Positions 1-8,130 of a stretch of 11,229 nucleotides of DNA are shown piece after piece. A model generated the notes under the pieces. The model worked only from the letters and a program-made list of their open reading frames with translations. It ran no database searches and was not told where the DNA came from. Position numbers and translations under genes: made by a program. How positions within the stretch are numbered: the first letter of the stretch is position 1; every line of letters starts with the position of its first letter. Origin of the DNA: Bacillota bacterium (GTDB taxonomy: Bacteria > Bacillota > Clostridia > Peptostreptococcales > Anaerovoracaceae); the NCBI GenBank assembly GCA_017549385.1, contig JAFYUX010000128.1, positions 1 through 11,229 of the forward strand, in the 5' to 3' direction.

Positions 1-769
1 ACGGAGGAGCAACCTTATTTTTAACAATCTTTACTCTTGTTCTGTTACCGATAAACTGATCGCCCTGCTTGATAGACTCGATCCTTCTTACATCGATACG
101 CATAGTTGAGTAGAACTTGAGTGCACGACCACCTGTAGTAACTTCAGGGTTGCCGAACATAACGCCAACCTTTTCTCTAAGCTGGTTGATAAAAATCGCA
201 CAAGTATTTGACTTATTGATAGCACCTGCCAGCTTTCTGAGAGCCTGTGACATGAGTCTCGCATGGAGACCTACGTGGCTGTCACCCATATCACCCTGGA
301 TTTCGGCCTTTGGTACTAATGCTGCAACTGAGTCAACAACCACAACATCGATAGCACCTGAACGAACCAGATACTCACAAATCTCAAGACCCTGTTCGCC
401 TGTGTCAGGCTGAGCAACCAGGAGCTCGTTGATGTCTACGCCAAGCTTTGCTGCATACTCAGGATCGAGAGCGTGTTCTGCATCGATAAACGCAGCCTTA
501 CCACCCTGCTTCTGAGCTTCTGCAACGATATGTAATGCAAGAGTTGTCTTACCAGATGATTCTGGTCCGTAAATTTCTGTAATACGACCACGAGGAATAC
601 CGCCTACACCTGTAGCAACGTCTAAGCTGATAGAGCCTGTGGAGATAGTTTCTATATTTAACCCTCTGTCGTCACCCAGTTTCATAATTGCACCCTTACC
701 GAACTGCTTCTGAATCTGCTGGAGTGCCGCCTCGAGAGCTTTATCCTTATCTGTTTTTATTTCCGTCAT
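1..769 (-). CDS. recA: Recombinase RecA (3' end cut off by window edge)
   Basis: RecA is the ATP-dependent strand-exchange protein of homologous recombination. It also acts as co-protease for LexA in the SOS response, in the cytoplasm on single-stranded DNA. The 256 visible codons begin [20 protein letters not shown]. They contain the Walker A motif GPESSGKT (residues 68-75), the catalytic glutamate in DAEHA (E98), the Walker B strand DVVVVDS (141-147), the L1 loop region around [10 protein letters not shown] (157-166) and the L2 region from [20 protein letters not shown] (195-214). Family members are about 340-360 residues, so roughly the last 90-100 residues, including the C-terminal domain, lie outside the window. 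The ATG at 769 is chosen because AAAGGA stands 7 nt upstream. The gene has its own SOS-type promoter, 214 nt after cinA. Identity is certain from the motifs. Confidence 0.98.
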   Translation of the reverse strand, partial: MTEIKTDKDKALEAALQQIQKQFGKGAIMKLGDDRGLNIETISTGSISLDVATGVGGIPRGRITEIYGPESSGKTTLALHIVAEAQKQGGKAAFIDAEHALDPEYAAKLGVDINELLVAQPDTGEQGLEICEYLVRSGAIDVVVVDSVAALVPKAEIQGDMGDSHVGLHARLMSQALRKLAGAINKSNTCAIFINQLREKVGVMFGNPEVTTGGRALKFYSTMRIDVRRIESIKQGDQFIGNRTRVKIVKNKVAPP

Positions 770-814
770 GATATGATCCTTTCAACATGTGAATTAACAT
801 CTAATACACTTTAC

Positions 815-828
815 CGAACATTTGTTCT
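815..828 (-). promoter_or_regulatory. LexA (SOS/Cheo) box of recA
   Basis: The plus strand reads CGAACATTTGTTCT. This holds the GAAC-N4-GTTC core of the Gram-positive LexA operator (B. subtilis consensus CGAACNNNNGTTCG), with 13 of the 14 outer-consensus positions readable as matches or central spacer. It lies immediately downstream of the recA -10 element, over the expected transcription start, where bound LexA would block initiation. Function is inferred from the match and its position. Confidence 0.9.
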
Positions 829-834
829 TTTATT

Positions 835-863
835 ATAATACATCCTTATAACTCGTTGGTCAA
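835..863 (-). promoter_or_regulatory. recA promoter (-35/-10, sigma-A type)
   Basis: On the minus strand TTGACC (858-863) and TATTAT (835-840) are separated by exactly 17 nt (841-857), a near-consensus housekeeping promoter. The LexA box begins 6 nt downstream of the -10. Transcription would start near 828 and leave about 60 nt of leader before the recA ATG at 769. The promoter gives recA expression that is independent of the upstream cinA operon, although read-through is possible because I see no intrinsic terminator between 864 and 983. Confidence 0.85.
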
Positions 864-983
864 GCTTTTTCACAATCCCTATATAAGAGAAATTATCATA
901 AAGAATATCATTTGTAAATATATGTAAATTATCATATGAACACTTTATATCAGCACGAATAATTACATATATATAATGTACAT

Positions 984-2234
984 TTACCACATATCTATAA
1001 GATCTTTGCCTTCGAGAACTCTGTTCACCATATCAAACATGGTAAGAGTCATAAACTCGCGGTTCATCTGACGAGTACGTCCGTTATGGAAGAATCTCTT
1101 TGTAATCTGTTTTCCGTCAAACAGGATACTGATATGGTAAGTACCTGGTTTTATGCCGTCCACATCATCCGGGCCAGCTACACCTGTACTTGCTATACAC
1201 ATTCTACTGCCTGTCTTTTTAAACAGGCTCTGAGCCATGTACTCGGCAGCCGCCTCGCCGTAAGGAGTGCCCGCATCACTGTCTAAACCAAACTCAAGCT
1301 CGTCCACCTTAGACTGAGCACTGTAAGCCACAATTCCGCGATCAAAAATCTCCGAAACCCCCGGCACCTTTGCCAGTGATGCGGCGAAAAGACCCGCAGT
1401 CGGTGATTCGCAGCAGGAAACAGTGATCTTTCTTTCCATCAGTTTACGAGCCACTTCTTCGTAGATCTCGCCACCTTCAGTACTGTAAACATATGACCCG
1501 ATCACCTCCAGCACGCTGTTTGCCATCTCGTCGGCTGCCCTTCGAGCCTCATCCAGTGTGGCACGTTTAGAGGTAACTCTTACCTCCACCTCACCTTCTT
1601 TTGCGTATGTTGCAATAGTAGGATCAGTCTGACCGTCTATAAGATGTAAGAGTCTTGTTTCTACCATAGATTCGCCAAGGCCGAACACTTTCAGACTTCT
1701 TGAATAGATATGAGCGTCTGAAAGCTTCATAAGAAACGGCTTTACCTCATGTTCGAACATATGTTTCATTTCTCTTGGTACACCCGGCATACAGATAATA
1801 TACTTGCCGTTTTTTTCTGCAGCAAAGCCTGGAGCTGTACCTGCACCATTTTGGAATACAGTGCTATTTTCAGGCATATACGCCTGCTTGAGATTATTTT
1901 CCGTAAACTCAATATTAAGAGTCTCGAAAAACTTCATCATGCTGTCCAGAGCCGGCTGATTGAGAACAAGTTCTTTACCGAAAAATCTGCTGATGGTTTC
2001 TTTTGTGAGGTCGTCTTCTGTCGGTCCAAGACCGCCTGTACAAACCACAAGATCACAATCTTCCATGGCAAATTCTAAAACACGTCTGAGTCTATCTGGA
2101 TTGTCTCCCATTGTGTAATGGTAGATAACATCAATCCCCATGTTATTAAGTTCCTGAGAAAGGTAGGCAGCATTTGTGTTTACCACTTTTCCGAAAAGGA
2201 GTTCTGTACCTACAGCAAGAATAGCTGATTTCAT
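984..2234 (-). CDS. cinA: CinA: nicotinamide-nucleotide amidase / competence-damage protein
   Basis: This 416-residue protein has the two-domain CinA layout. The N-terminal MoCF-like COG1058 domain starts at AVGTELL (7-13), carries GGLGPTEDD (67-75) and MPGVPREM (149-156), and in relatives hydrolyses ADP-ribose. The C-terminal PncC domain (about 255-416) deamidates NMN in pyridine-nucleotide recycling. In the PncC domain the usual ESCTGG motif reads ESPTAG (276-281): the serine is kept but the cysteine and first glycine are replaced. YSAQSK (304-309) and GVAGP (351-355) are retained. The ATG at 2234 is chosen because GGAG lies 6 nt upstream; an in-frame ATG at 2246 has no ribosome binding site and contains part of that GGAG. 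It sits 27 nt after pgsA and upstream of recA, the common Gram-positive order. NMN deamidase activity is inferred from the family. Confidence 0.93.
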   Translation of the reverse strand: MKSAILAVGTELLFGKVVNTNAAYLSQELNNMGIDVIYHYTMGDNPDRLRRVLEFAMEDCDLVVCTGGLGPTEDDLTKETISRFFGKELVLNQPALDSMMKFFETLNIEFTENNLKQAYMPENSTVFQNGAGTAPGFAAEKNGKYIICMPGVPREMKHMFEHEVKPFLMKLSDAHIYSRSLKVFGLGESMVETRLLHLIDGQTDPTIATYAKEGEVEVRVTSKRATLDEARRAADEMANSVLEVIGSYVYSTEGGEIYEEVARKLMERKITVSCCESPTAGLFAASLAKVPGVSEIFDRGIVAYSAQSKVDELEFGLDSDAGTPYGEAAAEYMAQSLFKKTGSRMCIASTGVAGPDDVDGIKPGTYHISILFDGKQITKRFFHNGRTRQMNREFMTLTMFDMVNRVLEGKDLIDMW

Positions 2235-2261
2235 ATTTTTCTCCATATAACGTGTAACAGA

Positions 2262-2795
2262 TTACATATCACTAAATAATTTTCTAGCCTTCCAGATGTA
2301 TTCTGCACCTGAGTAAATAGTCATAATAACTGCAATCCAGAGCATGAACTGTGCAAATGGAATGTTTACAAGAGCAAACGGCCAGTTTTCTAAAAGAAGG
2401 AAGATAATAGCAATCATCTGAGTAACCGTCTTTATCTTGCCTGACCATGCAGCTGCAATAACGATACCTTCGCTGGCAGCTACAGCTCTAAGGCCCGTAA
2501 TAGCAAACTCTCTGGCAAGAATTACAATTACCATCCACGCAGGAACGATATTTGTCTCAACCATGCAGATGAGAGCAGCAGTTACTAAGAGTTTATCTGC
2601 CAGCGGATCCATAATCTTTCCATAGTTAGTTACAAGCTTGTGCTTGCGGGCAAGATATCCGTCAAAGAAGTCTGTAACAGAAGCGATTACGAAAATTGCG
2701 CAAGCAAAAAAACCTGTGCCTAAAATCATATATACGATGATAAAAACTGGAACGAGAATCATTCTCAGCGTTGTAAGTTTATTAGGTAAATTCAT
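2262..2795 (-). CDS. pgsA: CDP-diacylglycerol--glycerol-3-phosphate 3-phosphatidyltransferase
   Basis: PgsA transfers a phosphatidyl group from CDP-diacylglycerol to sn-glycerol-3-phosphate in the membrane, the committed step to phosphatidylglycerol. The 177-residue product has the usual family length. It carries the complete CDP-alcohol phosphotransferase signature: D42-x2-D45-G46-x2-A49-R50-x8-G59-x3-D63-x3-D67, whose aspartates bind metal and substrate. Hydrophobic stretches at about 10-40, 68-92, 120-137 and 147-163 fit the multi-pass membrane fold. The ATG at 2795 is 1 nt after the rimO stop codon, and AGGAG lies 10 nt upstream inside the rimO 3' end, which suggests translational coupling. 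The same protein fold serves other alcohol acceptors, but the length, the N-terminal NLPNKLTTLR and the rimO-cinA context favour PgsA. Confidence 0.95.
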   Translation of the reverse strand: MNLPNKLTTLRMILVPVFIIVYMILGTGFFACAIFVIASVTDFFDGYLARKHKLVTNYGKIMDPLADKLLVTAALICMVETNIVPAWMVIVILAREFAITGLRAVAASEGIVIAAAWSGKIKTVTQMIAIIFLLLENWPFALVNIPFAQFMLWIAVIMTIYSGAEYIWKARKLFSDM

Positions 2796-2796
2796 A

Positions 2797-4119
2797 TTAT
2801 AATGACTCCTTTCCTGTCAAATCATAGTCAAAGGCATCAGTTACAGTAACCTTTATGAACTGACCCGGCTCAAGTTCACGATCAGATGTGAAAATAACGC
2901 CATTGTCGATATCTGGAGCATCATACTGAGTACGACCCATATAAGTGCCGTCATCACACTTTTCGTCTACGAGAACTTCCAGAGTCTGGCCAATTTTTTC
3001 TTCGTTTTTAGCGAGAGAAATTTCGCGCTGAAGTGACATAAGGATATCCTGACGTCTTTCTTTTGTGCTTTCGCGCACCTGACCCTTCATTTCTGCAGCA
3101 ACAGTACCCTCTTCTTTAGAGTAAGCAAATACGCCCATACGGTCGAAACGTGTTTCTGCCACGAACTCTTCCAGTTCATCAAAATGAGCCTGACGTTCAC
3201 CAGGGAAACCTACAATGAATGTTGTTCTGATGTGGATATCAGGAATTTCTCTGCGGAGTCTTCTGATTGTATTTTTAACAGACTCAGTAGTTGAATGTCT
3301 GTTCATGTTGTAAAGGATTTCATCGCTGATGTGCTGAAGAGGAATATCGAGGTATTTACAAATCTTATCCTCGTTTTTAATAACTTCGATAAGTTCGTCA
3401 GTAATTGAATCTTCATAGCAGTAAAGAAGTCTGATCCAGTGGATACCATCTATCTTGCAGAGTTCTGTAAGAAGCTCATGAAGAACATAACCACCGTAGA
3501 TATCTTTACCGTAAGCAGTAACGTCCTGAGCAATGATAACCAGTTCTTTTACGCCTCTGCCAGCAAGCATGTTTGCTTCAGCGATAATATCTTCTTTTTT
3601 ACGGCTGCGGAAACCGCCTCTGATAGACGGAATTACGCAGTAAGAACATACGTTGTCACAACCTTCTGAAATTCTGAGATAAGCAGTAAAAGCACCCTCT
3701 TCAGTCTTTCTTTCAGGAATCTCACAATAAACAGCAGGAGCATGACTTACGTTTACAAGTCTTTCCTTGTTTTCAAGTTCTGCAATGATATCGTTGATCT
3801 TGTCGTAATCATTTACACCCAGGAAAAGGTCAACTTCTGGCATTTCATCGTAAAGACTGTCCGCATAACGCTGAGAAAGACAACCAGACATAGCCAGAAT
3901 CAGATCAGGATTTTCATCCTTAAGCTGTGCCATTTCAAAGATAGTATCAATAGACTCTACCTTTGCATCATTGATAAAACCGCATGTATTTACGATAATC
4001 ATATCCGCCTCTTCAGGAGAAGTGATGATGCTGTGCTCATTTTTCTCAAGGAGAGCTGCCATATTTTCTGAGTCTACTGTATTTTTAGGACAACCGAGCG
4101 TCTCAATGTAAATCTTCAT
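2797..4119 (-). CDS. rimO: Ribosomal protein uS12 (Asp) methylthiotransferase RimO
   Basis: RimO is a radical-SAM enzyme with two iron-sulfur clusters that adds a methylthio group to a conserved aspartate of ribosomal protein S12. At 440 residues it is full length. The N-terminal UPF0004 domain supplies the first cluster through C10 (LGCPKN), C46 (NTCGF) and C80 (SGCLSQ). The radical-SAM core carries C154-x3-C158-x2-C161, followed by IPSIRGGFRSR. The C-terminal TRAM domain begins near residue 375. The string SEGCDNVCSYCVIPSIRGG and the LGCPKN start separate it from the tRNA-modifying relative MiaB, though biochemical specificity is inferred. The start codon lies inside the end of ftsK, so the two genes overlap by 17 nt. 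The nearest Shine-Dalgarno-like sequence, AAGGAG, is 12 nt upstream, which is long and may indicate coupling to ftsK translation. Confidence 0.96.
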   Translation of the reverse strand: MKIYIETLGCPKNTVDSENMAALLEKNEHSIITSPEEADMIIVNTCGFINDAKVESIDTIFEMAQLKDENPDLILAMSGCLSQRYADSLYDEMPEVDLFLGVNDYDKINDIIAELENKERLVNVSHAPAVYCEIPERKTEEGAFTAYLRISEGCDNVCSYCVIPSIRGGFRSRKKEDIIAEANMLAGRGVKELVIIAQDVTAYGKDIYGGYVLHELLTELCKIDGIHWIRLLYCYEDSITDELIEVIKNEDKICKYLDIPLQHISDEILYNMNRHSTTESVKNTIRRLRREIPDIHIRTTFIVGFPGERQAHFDELEEFVAETRFDRMGVFAYSKEEGTVAAEMKGQVRESTKERRQDILMSLQREISLAKNEEKIGQTLEVLVDEKCDDGTYMGRTQYDAPDIDNGVIFTSDRELEPGQFIKVTVTDAFDYDLTGKESL

Positions 4120-7051
4120 TTAAGTTTGTTTCTCCTTCCATCTCGAGAGAGATGTCATCATCTGAAAGATGTTCTACAGGTTCGTAAGGTTCGTAACCAT
4201 CGAATTCTTCGTAAGATTCTGTTACGTAAACCTCTGATGAAACTTCTTCGTCGTTGTAGTAAGACTGAGTTTCGTCATCATTATAATAGTACTGACCTTC
4301 GTATTCTTCTTTTGTGAGAAGAACCTTTCTTGGCTTGCTGCCTTCGCTAGGTCCTATGATGCCTCTTGCTTCCATGATGTCTATCAGTCTGCCGGCTCTG
4401 TTGTAGCCGATTCTGAATCTGCGCTGAAGCATTGAAGCTGAAGCCTGCTGTGCACTGATGATCAGTTCGATAGCATCAGAAAGAAGCTCGTCCTCTTCTT
4501 CGCCATCTTCTATATAGTCAACCTTCATAGTTGAATCTATCGCCTCAAGTATCTTTGCAGCTGAGCTTTCGTCTGCATCCGCCTGAGCCTTCCAGAACTC
4601 GATAACTGAGTTTACTTCTTCGTCTGTTACGAAAGGACCCTGGAGACGTACCGGCTGGCCTGGACCTAAAGGAGCGTAGAGCATATCCCCCTTACCTACC
4701 AGCTTTTCTGCACCTGCTCTATCAAGGATTGTTCTTGAGTCAACCTGAGATGATACTGCAAATGCGATACGTGACGGAATATTTGACTTGATAAGACCTG
4801 TTACAACGTCAACTGACGGTCTCTGAGTAGCAACAATCATGTGCATACCGGCAGCTCTTGCCAGCTGAGCAAGTCTGCAGATAGATTCTTCTACCTGCTT
4901 TGCGGCTGCCATCATAAGATCTGCAAGCTCATCGATAATGATAACAATCTGTGGAAGTACTTCTTCTTCCTTGCCGTCCTTTGTCATCTTGTCATTGTAA
5001 GACTTAAGGTCTCTCACGTTTGTTTCGGCAAACTTTCTGTATCTGTCATTCATTTCCTGAACTGCCCATGCGAGAGCCGCAGCAGCCTTTTCAGGCTTTG
5101 TAACAACAGGAATCAGCATATGTGGAATGCCGTTATAATTTCCAAGTTCTACAACCTTTGGATCAATAAGAATAAACTTAACTTCGTCAGGAGTAGATCT
5201 GTAAAGAATACTTACGATAATAGAATTGATACATACGCTCTTACCAGAACCAGTTGAACCGGCAATAAGCATATGTGGCATGCTCTTGAGATCTCCGATC
5301 ACAGGATTTCCGTAGATATCTTTACCGATAACCATGCTGATTTTTGACTTAGAGTCTCTGTAAGCCTGAGAATCGATCATTTCTCTGATAGTTACAGTGC
5401 TTGAAGCCTGATTTTCAACTTCGATACCTACTGCAGCCTTACCTGGAATAGGAGCTTCGATACGAAGGCTCTTTGCCTCAAGATTAAGGGCAATATCATC
5501 AGCAAGTCTTACGATACTGTTTACCTTTACACCTACAGCAGGCTGGATTTCATATCTTGTTACAGAAGGACCTCTCTGCACATCAATTACGTGAGCGTTT
5601 ACACCGAAGTCATGTAAAACTCTTTCAAGCTTTTCAGCCTTCATTTCAAGTTCGATTTCTTCGTTTCTGTTGTATGTACGCTTTGGCGCATTGAGAAGTG
5701 TCAGCGAAGGAAGCTTGTACTCTTTTTTAGTACTTTCCTTTTTAGCCATAATCTCAGCACCTACAGCAGCTGCTCCAACTGTGACGGCTTCTCTGATTTC
5801 AGCCTTTGAGAGTTTCTGATTATCTTCTTGTAAAGGTGCCTGTGTCATATCAGGATAGAACGGCTCCGGCTGAGGTTCTTCTGCAGCTGGTGCAGGTTCT
5901 GTAACATCCACAATCTCCGGCGGGAGTTCCTCATAATTTTCAGCTGCAGCCTTTTCTCTGATGATATAGCTGAAGTCAGGAAGGTTTTCCGCTTCTGGAT
6001 ATCTGTCATCATTTGAGAACAGATTTTCGTCGTTCATATACTGTAAGATCTGTCTCTTGTTTTCTGTAATATCGAGATCAGAATAATCAATCTGATCAAA
6101 ATCCTTTGCCGGATTTTTAAACTTTTCTTTATTTTTAATCTTGAGATCTGATATCTGCTCCGAAGAAACCTTTTTTGCAGAATCTGCGTCAGCGGAGCTG
6201 TCGGTTGCAGCTACCTGCTGTTTGTTTTTGCGTCCTGGGAAAGAAAGACCTTTCTTTTGTTTTGGTTCTGGAATAGACTCCTGAGCAGCAGCGATAATCT
6301 CCTGATCCATCTTGAGCTGTTCGGATCTTTCAGCTGCCTGCTGTTCGTGTTCTTCCTGCTTGCGTTCTGCCTCTGCAATGGCTTCGGCCTTTTTGTGGAT
6401 ACGCTTTGCTTTCTGGTTTTCAAAGAATGTTGAAATAGGTGTATTGGCAATGATCATCACACATACAATCATAACGGCAATGCCGATAAGAATAAGTCCT
6501 GCCACATCAACAGCTTTAACAACCGGCCATGCGATAGCCATACCGATGGCGCCACCGCTGTCCAGCTCAGTACCGAGAGTAAACATATCCTTTATATATG
6601 CGATACTAAACTTTTCTGCTCTAACCTGATCAAATCGCACTGCGTTTATCATCGTAAAATCGATAAACATAAGCACCGTAAATATGACTGTACGTATATT
6701 GATCTGAGCCATCTTGCGCATGAGCACCAGCACTGCGTATATCAGTACAAAGAACGGAAGTATGTATGCTGTGACACCAAAGAGACCCTTTATAATCATT
6801 GAGAATATTGAGCCAAACTGACCTGTAGCATCAGTCATCACCGAAAGTATCAGGAAAATGCCTAATGCAATGAGAAATACCGCAACAATATCATCACGCA
6901 TACGGCTGCGCTTTCTGTCTTTTTCTACAGCTTCGTCAGCTACTGCTTTGCTGTTTTTCTTTTCTTCTTTTTTCTTGCCTGTCGTCTTTTTTGCTTTAGT
7001 TTTTGACTTGTCGGCATCTTTATCTTTTTTCTTTGATTTAGATTCCGCCAT
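4103..7051 (-). CDS. ftsK: DNA translocase FtsK/SpoIIIE
   Basis: This is a septum-associated, ATP-driven DNA pump that clears or segregates chromosomal DNA at division, and at sporulation in spore formers. The 982-residue protein has these parts in order: a lysine-rich cytoplasmic head (1-52); four hydrophobic segments (about 53-72, 84-111, 120-138, 177-202); a 240-residue charged linker with a Glu/Gln/Arg/Ala-rich probable coiled coil (about 212-255); the alpha/beta motor with Walker A GSTGSGKS (598-605) and Walker B IVIIIDELADL (702-712); and a winged-helix gamma domain (about 853-914, including YNRAGRLIDIMEARGIIGP). About 65 acidic, tyrosine-rich residues follow. B. subtilis SpoIIIE has about 790 residues, so the linker and tail are enlarged. 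The ATG at 7051 is chosen for GGAGG 5 nt upstream; an upstream in-frame TTG at 7063 overlaps that site. FtsK versus SpoIIIE cannot be decided here. Confidence 0.96.
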   Translation of the reverse strand: MAESKSKKKDKDADKSKTKAKKTTGKKKEEKKNSKAVADEAVEKDRKRSRMRDDIVAVFLIALGIFLILSVMTDATGQFGSIFSMIIKGLFGVTAYILPFFVLIYAVLVLMRKMAQINIRTVIFTVLMFIDFTMINAVRFDQVRAEKFSIAYIKDMFTLGTELDSGGAIGMAIAWPVVKAVDVAGLILIGIAVMIVCVMIIANTPISTFFENQKAKRIHKKAEAIAEAERKQEEHEQQAAERSEQLKMDQEIIAAAQESIPEPKQKKGLSFPGRKNKQQVAATDSSADADSAKKVSSEQISDLKIKNKEKFKNPAKDFDQIDYSDLDITENKRQILQYMNDENLFSNDDRYPEAENLPDFSYIIREKAAAENYEELPPEIVDVTEPAPAAEEPQPEPFYPDMTQAPLQEDNQKLSKAEIREAVTVGAAAVGAEIMAKKESTKKEYKLPSLTLLNAPKRTYNRNEEIELEMKAEKLERVLHDFGVNAHVIDVQRGPSVTRYEIQPAVGVKVNSIVRLADDIALNLEAKSLRIEAPIPGKAAVGIEVENQASSTVTIREMIDSQAYRDSKSKISMVIGKDIYGNPVIGDLKSMPHMLIAGSTGSGKSVCINSIIVSILYRSTPDEVKFILIDPKVVELGNYNGIPHMLIPVVTKPEKAAAALAWAVQEMNDRYRKFAETNVRDLKSYNDKMTKDGKEEEVLPQIVIIIDELADLMMAAAKQVEESICRLAQLARAAGMHMIVATQRPSVDVVTGLIKSNIPSRIAFAVSSQVDSRTILDRAGAEKLVGKGDMLYAPLGPGQPVRLQGPFVTDEEVNSVIEFWKAQADADESSAAKILEAIDSTMKVDYIEDGEEEDELLSDAIELIISAQQASASMLQRRFRIGYNRAGRLIDIMEARGIIGPSEGSKPRKVLLTKEEYEGQYYYNDDETQSYYNDEEVSSEVYVTESYEEFDGYEPYEPVEHLSDDDISLEMEGETNLNEDLH

Positions 7052-7098
7052 GTGAACCTCCAACTGTTTTATCTTTTGCTCTGATTATGGAGCAGTAT

Positions 7099-7937
7099 TT
7101 ATACCAGTGAATACACTATAAGTGCAGCACCTGCAATCCATGTATAGAATGAGAAGTAAATAAGCTTTTTGTTTACTACTGCACTGATCATCATCTTGAT
7201 GGCTGCATAACCTGAAACTGCTGCAACTACAATGCCTGCAACCATGCAACCAAGGCTCATGGCACCTGTTGTGGCAGAAGCCGCTGCGATAGCATCTGGA
7301 ACTTCCAGTAAGAAAGCGCCAAGCACAGATGGAATTGAAATCAGAAACGCAAAACGAACTGCGTGTTCTCTCGTAAACTTGCTGGTAAGACCACCTACCA
7401 TAGTAGCGCCTGATCTTGAGATACCAGGGCAGATTGCGATTGCCTGACATACACCGATGAAAAACGCATTTGCAAATGATGATTCTTTTACGCCCTTTTG
7501 CCACCGCCGAATCTTTCAGCAAGGAACAGACACGTACCTGTGATGAGAAGGCAGATACCTATCGGTAACATGGATGTGTAAAGCGACTCAAAGAAGTCAT
7601 TAAACAGGAGCCCGATTACTGCTGTAGGAATTGATGCAGCAATAATCATAAATCCAAGTTTTCTTGTTTCGTTTTTATTAACCTGAAGCCCCTTGCCTGT
7701 ACATACATCCTTGATCGTTGCAAAAAGTTCCTTTACCAGCATCACGATATCAGACCAGTACGCTATAAAGATAGAGATCAGAGTACCGAAGTGAAGCAAT
7801 ACTGTGAAAGTAAGTACGTTGTCTCCACTAATACCAAAGAAATGCTGAAGCGCTGCAAGGTGACCTGAGCTGCTGATAGGCAGGAACTCTGCCAGCCCCT
7901 GCACAAGACCTAATATAACTGATTCGAATAAAGTCAT
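7099..7937 (-). pseudogene. uppP: Undecaprenyl-diphosphate phosphatase UppP (BacA), interrupted by a one-base frameshift
   Basis: UppP dephosphorylates undecaprenyl diphosphate at the membrane to regenerate the lipid carrier for peptidoglycan; overexpression gives bacitracin resistance. The N-terminal part starts at the ATG at 7937 (GGGGGA about 7 nt upstream) and carries the first signature QGLAEFLPISSSGHL. It runs in frame to LAERFGGGKRA and stops at 7488-7490. In the next frame the family sequence resumes as GVKESSFANAFFIGVCQAIA, then the second signature PGISRSGAT, and continues to the normal end at 7099-7101. Joined, the product would be about 279 residues, normal for UppP. One base is missing within 7491-7517, most likely in the AAAAGGG run (plus strand 7493-7499), in a loop between membrane helices. 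It could be a sequencing error, a real mutation or, less likely, recoding. ftsK follows 47 nt downstream. Confidence 0.9.
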
Positions 7938-8072
7938 AATATTTCCCCCAATTTGATTTTTCGACGCATTCTGCGACAATTTATAACAAAAAAATAATGT
8001 AATAATATTGCAAGAACACTATATCCTCCATGAGAACATAGTTATCCATATTAATATCTGTATATCTTATTG

Positions 8073-8081
8073 ATTATATCA
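8073..8081 (-). promoter_or_regulatory. Probable extended -10 promoter for uppP
   Basis: On the minus strand TGA precedes a perfect TATAAT (8073-8078), the TGn extended -10 arrangement common in Gram-positive promoters. The -35 region is weak: TTTACT at 15 nt or TTTTAC at 16 nt. Transcription would start near 8066 and leave about 130 nt of leader before the uppP ATG. It is the best candidate to drive uppP and possibly the whole uppP-to-cinA cluster, but it is inferred from sequence alone. Confidence 0.5.
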
Positions 8082-8130
8082 CAGTTTTTATGCAGTAAAA
8101 ATGATTATTTAGACGTACAAAAGGGCTTGA

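Noticed and set aside
2235-2246. Upstream ATG start for cinA
   Set aside because: The extra four codons lack a ribosome binding site and contain the GGAG that serves the ATG at 2234. CinA proteins normally start right before the AxxxAVGTELL segment.
7052-7063. Upstream TTG start for ftsK
   Set aside because: The TTG overlaps the GGAGG that is ideally spaced for the ATG at 7051.
984-7063. Plus-strand open frames antisense to cinA, pgsA, rimO and ftsK
   Set aside because: They are short, overlap strongly supported genes, have no recognisable motifs, and are explained as shadows of the coding strand.
7491-7500. Programmed -1 frameshifting in uppP
   Set aside because: The zero-frame codons GGC AAA AGG do not form a canonical X-XXY-YYZ slippery heptamer, and I see no obvious stimulatory stem downstream. 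Mutation or sequencing error is simpler.
7085-7522. A 145-codon minus-strand frame across uppP as a separate gene
   Set aside because: It is the third frame over uppP, is Cys/Arg-rich and not membrane-like, and the UppP signatures lie in the other two frames.
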